From Hemicentrotus pulcherrimus (taxonomy: Eukaryota; Echinodermata; Echinoidea; Camarodonta; Strongylocentrotidae): a DNA stretch of 64,000 nt. Positions 60,675-64,000 of this stretch are shown one piece after another. The position numbers and the translations under genes are program-made. The DNA lies in assembly GCA_003118195.1 (NCBI GenBank), contig BEXV01001325.1, positions 6,270 to 70,269 of the forward strand, in the 5' to 3' direction. The notes below the pieces were generated by a model. The model worked only from the letters and a program-made list of their open reading frames with translations, ran no database searches and had not been told where the DNA came from. Positions within the stretch are counted from its first letter, which is position 1; the number at the start of each line of letters is the position of its first letter.

Positions 60675-61514
60675 CCATCAAAATAGCATCTTGTCAACAC
60701 ACAGCATAGAATCTAACTCCCAAATGATACAACAAGAAACATAAATAGAGCAGAGTTTGAAAGATGATAGACAACCAGTCAAACACTTCATAAACTGACG
60801 AAACCTTGATGATCTAACAAAACAACTCCTGGGAAAAAAAGATTCCGTCTATGACAGCTGGAATTATAATTACGAAGGCATGGGAATAAAGGAAAGAATA
60901 AAAACCTAAGACAAACTATGTCAAGGCCTTCTTGACCATTAAGTACATTACTCATTGTAAAAACTTGATCAGGTGCCAATACAGGGACCTGATATAAAGT
61001 GTGGTCAATTAAGACATAAAAGAGGAAAGAAACAAAAACACAAATATTTTGCTTTCTTCGGAGGAAGTAATTTAATGTAGTCACTAAACAAGGCAAGTAA
61101 GACAGAACAAATTATCATTAAAAAGACAAGGAAAGACAGGTATTTTGTTTTCTTTAGAGAATGTTGATGAAGACAGTCCCTACATCAATGGCTTGAAAAG
61201 AATATAAACATATGATGAAAAGACCTAAAATGAATATTAATTACAAATGACAAGTTGGTACCGTAGTGAAAATAATTCATAGAATGGCACCAAATTGCAG
61301 ACATAGTTGAACAAAATAATCGATCATCAACTTGTCCCATTATTAAGATGACAAAGAAGCACATCCCATAAGGGACAATCAATCAGGCATTACAGAGACA
61401 AAATAAAACCAGGACTAAGCCCCATTCACACGCAACATGGTAAACCAACTCAAATACCACTACAGCAGACTTGTGCAGGGGAAATGATAGGCAAGATAAG
61501 AGGCAGTATTCCGT

Positions 61515-61715
61515 AAGTAGTTAACTGGATTAAACACTCGACCGAGGATGCAAAGGTCAAGGATTTCAGCCCTGGTGTAGCACTGGTATTCTTTGCCAAA
61601 ATAGTCATCTAAACTTGCCACTCTCTACCCAGGTGTTAGTAGGTATTTTTTGCCCAATGTTTTGTGCAAAAGTGCACCTGTGGCATATGAGCACCATGTA
61701 GAGAGGCGAGAAAGC
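61515..61715 (+). mobile_element. tRNA-derived SINE, family B
   Basis: GGATTAAACACTCGACCGAG, AAGGTCAAGGATTTCAGCCC (decayed B box), then TTGCCACTCTCTACCCAGGT and a GAGCACCATG segment. Same order as the minus-strand copy at 14735-14945. More decayed at the head. Confidence 0.7.
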
Positions 61716-62198
61716 AACCAAAATGTTAAAGCGGTTAACCCCCATGTCTGAATGACCCCTCAGGACTCCACAGGTGTAAAGCTGTCCTGGATGACCTGAA
61801 GAATGGGGTCAGATGGAACCCGAGTCAGACAAAGAGTTCCTATTGACCTACATTCTGTTCCTAATTACCTGATTTTACTTTCTAATTACATGAGAAATCA
61901 GACAAATTAATTGCTCCCATGAAAGAATCACTATCTTATTCTGAGTTCCTGTCATGATACAGGAGAGGTAGGGTGGGAAACATTGATTTTACGATGAGAA
62001 GCTCTAGAATTGGAAGATGTTGATCAACTAAAGACCGGGGGGAAGTAAATTCCGGCAATTTTTTTTTAATTTTTTTTTTACTGGCACTATGTATATATAC
62101 ACCTTTCACCTGCACACCTGGGCATCCCCATGTCGCCACACACATGCACTCGCACACATCTGCAAGAATCTTCAGCAGTGAAGGAGGCAGATTATTTT

Positions 62199-62227
62199 GA
62201 AGAAGAAGAAGAAGAAGAAGAAGAACA
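62199..62227 (+). repeat. (GAA)n microsatellite
   Basis: About nine GAA units. Confidence 0.9.
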
Positions 62228-63012
62228 GCACACAAAAGAAAATAATAGACAAACAAATCACTTTTCTTCAAATACAGCTAGCTGTCTAATTATCAAGTTC
62301 ATAAAATTGATCAACTGTTTGGAACCGTACAGACGTTAACCCATCTACTTGTATTTTAACACAGAATTCATGCCCCTCTGGCATCAAACTGACAATTTGA
62401 GAGATACAGTCGGGAGGAAAGGACACTGAAAAAAGAATGGTATAGAGCACAAGCATGCAATAAAACTTTTATTTATTTATTTTTAAAATATTTTTTTGGC
62501 AAGGTAGTGAGGCAAGCTCAAATGCTTCCCATCATATACTCATCGTTTTAAGTAGTTCAGTTGCATGCTTTAGATGCTATGAGCAAACATGTACAACCAA
62601 TGTTGGGGAGTGAACTAGAAGCAAGACATGTCTTTTCAAACATCATCATCACATTAAGTTTGACAAAAATTGCAAGCTTATCATCATCCTATGGGACATA
62701 TGTTCACCTCCAAACCCAGATTTTTCATTGGGAAGTCAACCATGGCCTGCAAATTATTAAATGAAATATTCCATGTCATCTTCAAAGCCTTCAAAGGTGA
62801 AGATACATGTAACTAAAGCTTGCGGTTATACCACATATTCTTGCAAAAGTGATAAGGTGGCCCTAATATGGGCCAACTCATGCTCGCCGTTTTGATAGGT
62901 TGTACCTGACGTCTTCATGATGCAATCGGGAGTTTCTGGAGTTGTTGGTTCCTTATACATCGTATTTTAAACTCCTGAGCATGCAATACTTATACAATTG
63001 ATATAAACTTAC

Positions 63013-63188
63013 CAATTCTCTCCTTCCTCTTCCTCTCCTTCCTCCTTCTTCTCTTCTTCCCCTTCCTTGTATTCACCTTCTTCCTTCTCTTCATCTTCCT
63101 TCTCTTTATCCCCCTTCTCAGGTGCTGGTTTCTTATTCAAGATGGCCGAATGCAGTTTATTCTGGAACTTAGCCAACATTGCCAATGT
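63013..63188 (-). CDS. CWC27: CWC27 penultimate coding exon
   Basis: On the minus strand the exon follows TTTCATTCCTTTGCAG and starts in frame with ACA. It reads TLAMLAKFQNKLHSAILNKK and PAPEKGDKEKEDEEKEEGEY, then a Glu/Lys-rich stretch to GEN and the first two bases of a Trp codon, and ends at the donor GTAAGTTT. The start matches the family motif 'QTLALLxxFKxKLxxAI' that precedes the acidic linker, and the end matches the acidic 'EDEGW' before the last conserved block. The acidic linker here is about 30 residues and is built from GAG/GAA/AAG codons, longer than I recall for the vertebrate protein. The exon is 176 nt, phase 0 in and phase 2 out, compatible with 43615-43768. The cyclophilin domain and other upstream exons lie right of the window. 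Confidence 0.9.
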
Positions 63189-64000
63189 CTGCAAAGGAAT
63201 GAAATTGATATCATTTTATTATAATTTAAGTCAGTTTCATTTAACCACAGAGACCTCATCAGTGGTGAGAGGGGCATGCACAAGCAATTACACCACATAA
63301 AAAGTACCAGTATGTACTGTAAGTAATGTATACAAAAGCATGATAAAGAAAGATATAACTACTAATTCAACATTTAGAATGTTAGTTTGTCATGCTCTAT
63401 GTTCCCCCAGAAATCAAATCAAATGAAATAATGCACATGGATAAATTGAGGAAATAAGACACAATTATACTGAAATTGTATTAAAATATCATCTTAGAGA
63501 CTTCAGATAGAAATATATTTTCTTGAGTAGGCGAAATGGCTCAGTGGTAGATCAGTGGTCCGCTGGGAGGACCAGTATATTCAAAACCAAGTGGATTTGC
63601 TAGTGCAAATTGGTTAGGCATTAATCCTCATTACCGAGTCCCTTGTAGAGGACTTAAAGCCGCTGGTCCCCTGGTTGCGTTGAGTTTTCTTAATAGCAGT
63701 CAGATAAAATAAACCATCACCCCAACCAACCAAGGCAGGCTCATTTATGCCTCGTTAATTTATAGTCCACATACCGGTATATATTTTATTTCTAGATTCT
63801 GGAGACCTATCATGGACAAACTAAGGGGATAAGTTCATATTCAAGTTTGAGTTCAAGTTCAAGTCACTTGCTGATAAATGTATACATATTTCCTGCTTGT
63901 GCCTTTCTTGGCATATGTCAAAATGACAAAAGCTTTTTCAAAAGGGCTTGTATTATATTGCCAGATGTGAATGTTGTTAAGTTGTTTTTGTAGGATGTCA
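63189..64000 (-). other. CWC27: CWC27 upstream intron, partial
   Basis: Starts at the acceptor 63189-63190. No further CWC27 exon was seen up to the right edge. It contains a family A SINE. Confidence 0.7.
63527..63725 (+). mobile_element. tRNA-derived SINE, family A, copy 3
   Basis: AAATGGCTCAGTGGTAGATC is a good tRNA-like A box, and GTATATTCAAAACCAAGTGG sits at the B-box position. Then GCTAGTGCAAATTGGTTAGG, CATTAATCCTCATTACCGAG, TCCCTTGTAGAGGACTTAAA and GCCGCTGGTCCCCTGGTTGC. Best-preserved body of the family in the window. Opposite strand to CWC27. Confidence 0.75.

Larger units (their letters stand above)
43769..63012 (-). other. CWC27: CWC27 last intron, 19.2 kb
   Basis: It runs from the donor GTAAGTTT at 63012 down to the acceptor CTTTCTTCAG at 43769, GT-AG, phase 2. 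No exon of this gene is missing between the two flanking exons as judged from the family alignment, since W-L-V-H follows directly from the split codon. It holds three family A SINEs, one family B SINE, a MITE, LINE tails, minisatellites and two assembly gaps. No nested host gene was recognised. Confidence 0.85.

Overview
This is eukaryotic genomic DNA, mostly non-coding and rich in repeats. I read it as coming from a marine invertebrate deuterostome, most likely a sea urchin or close relative. The reasons are long CT/GA tracts, many short L2/CR1-type LINE tails, tRNA-derived SINEs, fold-back MITEs and very long introns. The species is inferred, not proven. No bacterial gene, operon or CRISPR array is present. 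Three N gaps (18424-18763, 46401-47182, 60567-60674) and a single N at 9275 mark a draft assembly.

Only two kinds of host gene can be supported. First, there are two intron-containing tRNA-Leu(CAA) genes on the plus strand (2487-2612 and 4956-5081). Their mature sequences are identical and their introns differ. The second copy lies inside one arm of a 1.2-kb Tc1-like fold-back transposon and is flanked by a 46-bp direct repeat of transposon sequence. Second, there are the last two coding exons of the spliceosome-associated cyclophilin CWC27 on the minus strand (63013-63188 and 43615-43768). A 19.2-kb intron in matching phase separates them, and the cyclophilin-domain exons lie beyond the right edge. 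Just past the CWC27 stop codon there is a decayed tandem copy of the terminal exon.

Layout: 1-3.7 kb holds a GGT/GAT tract, a GA tract, the first tRNA and a CT tract. From 3.9 to 6.5 kb there are two LINE 3' ends on either side of the fold-back element with the second tRNA. From 8.6 to 9.8 kb a LINE 3' end is duplicated in tandem across a lone N. From 10 to 43 kb is intergenic DNA with scattered MITEs, LINE/SINE pieces, purine/pyrimidine tracts, a 0.5-kb trinucleotide minisatellite and two strong inverted repeats (40.1 and 42.1 kb). From 43.6 to 63.2 kb lies the CWC27 end and its giant intron, which contains three copies of one tRNA-derived SINE family, all antisense to the gene, plus a second SINE family, a MITE and LINE tails.

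The genes do not form a pathway. The most interesting features are the transposon-embedded tRNA gene, the tandem echo of the CWC27 terminal exon, and the near-perfect 99-bp hairpin at 40.1 kb.
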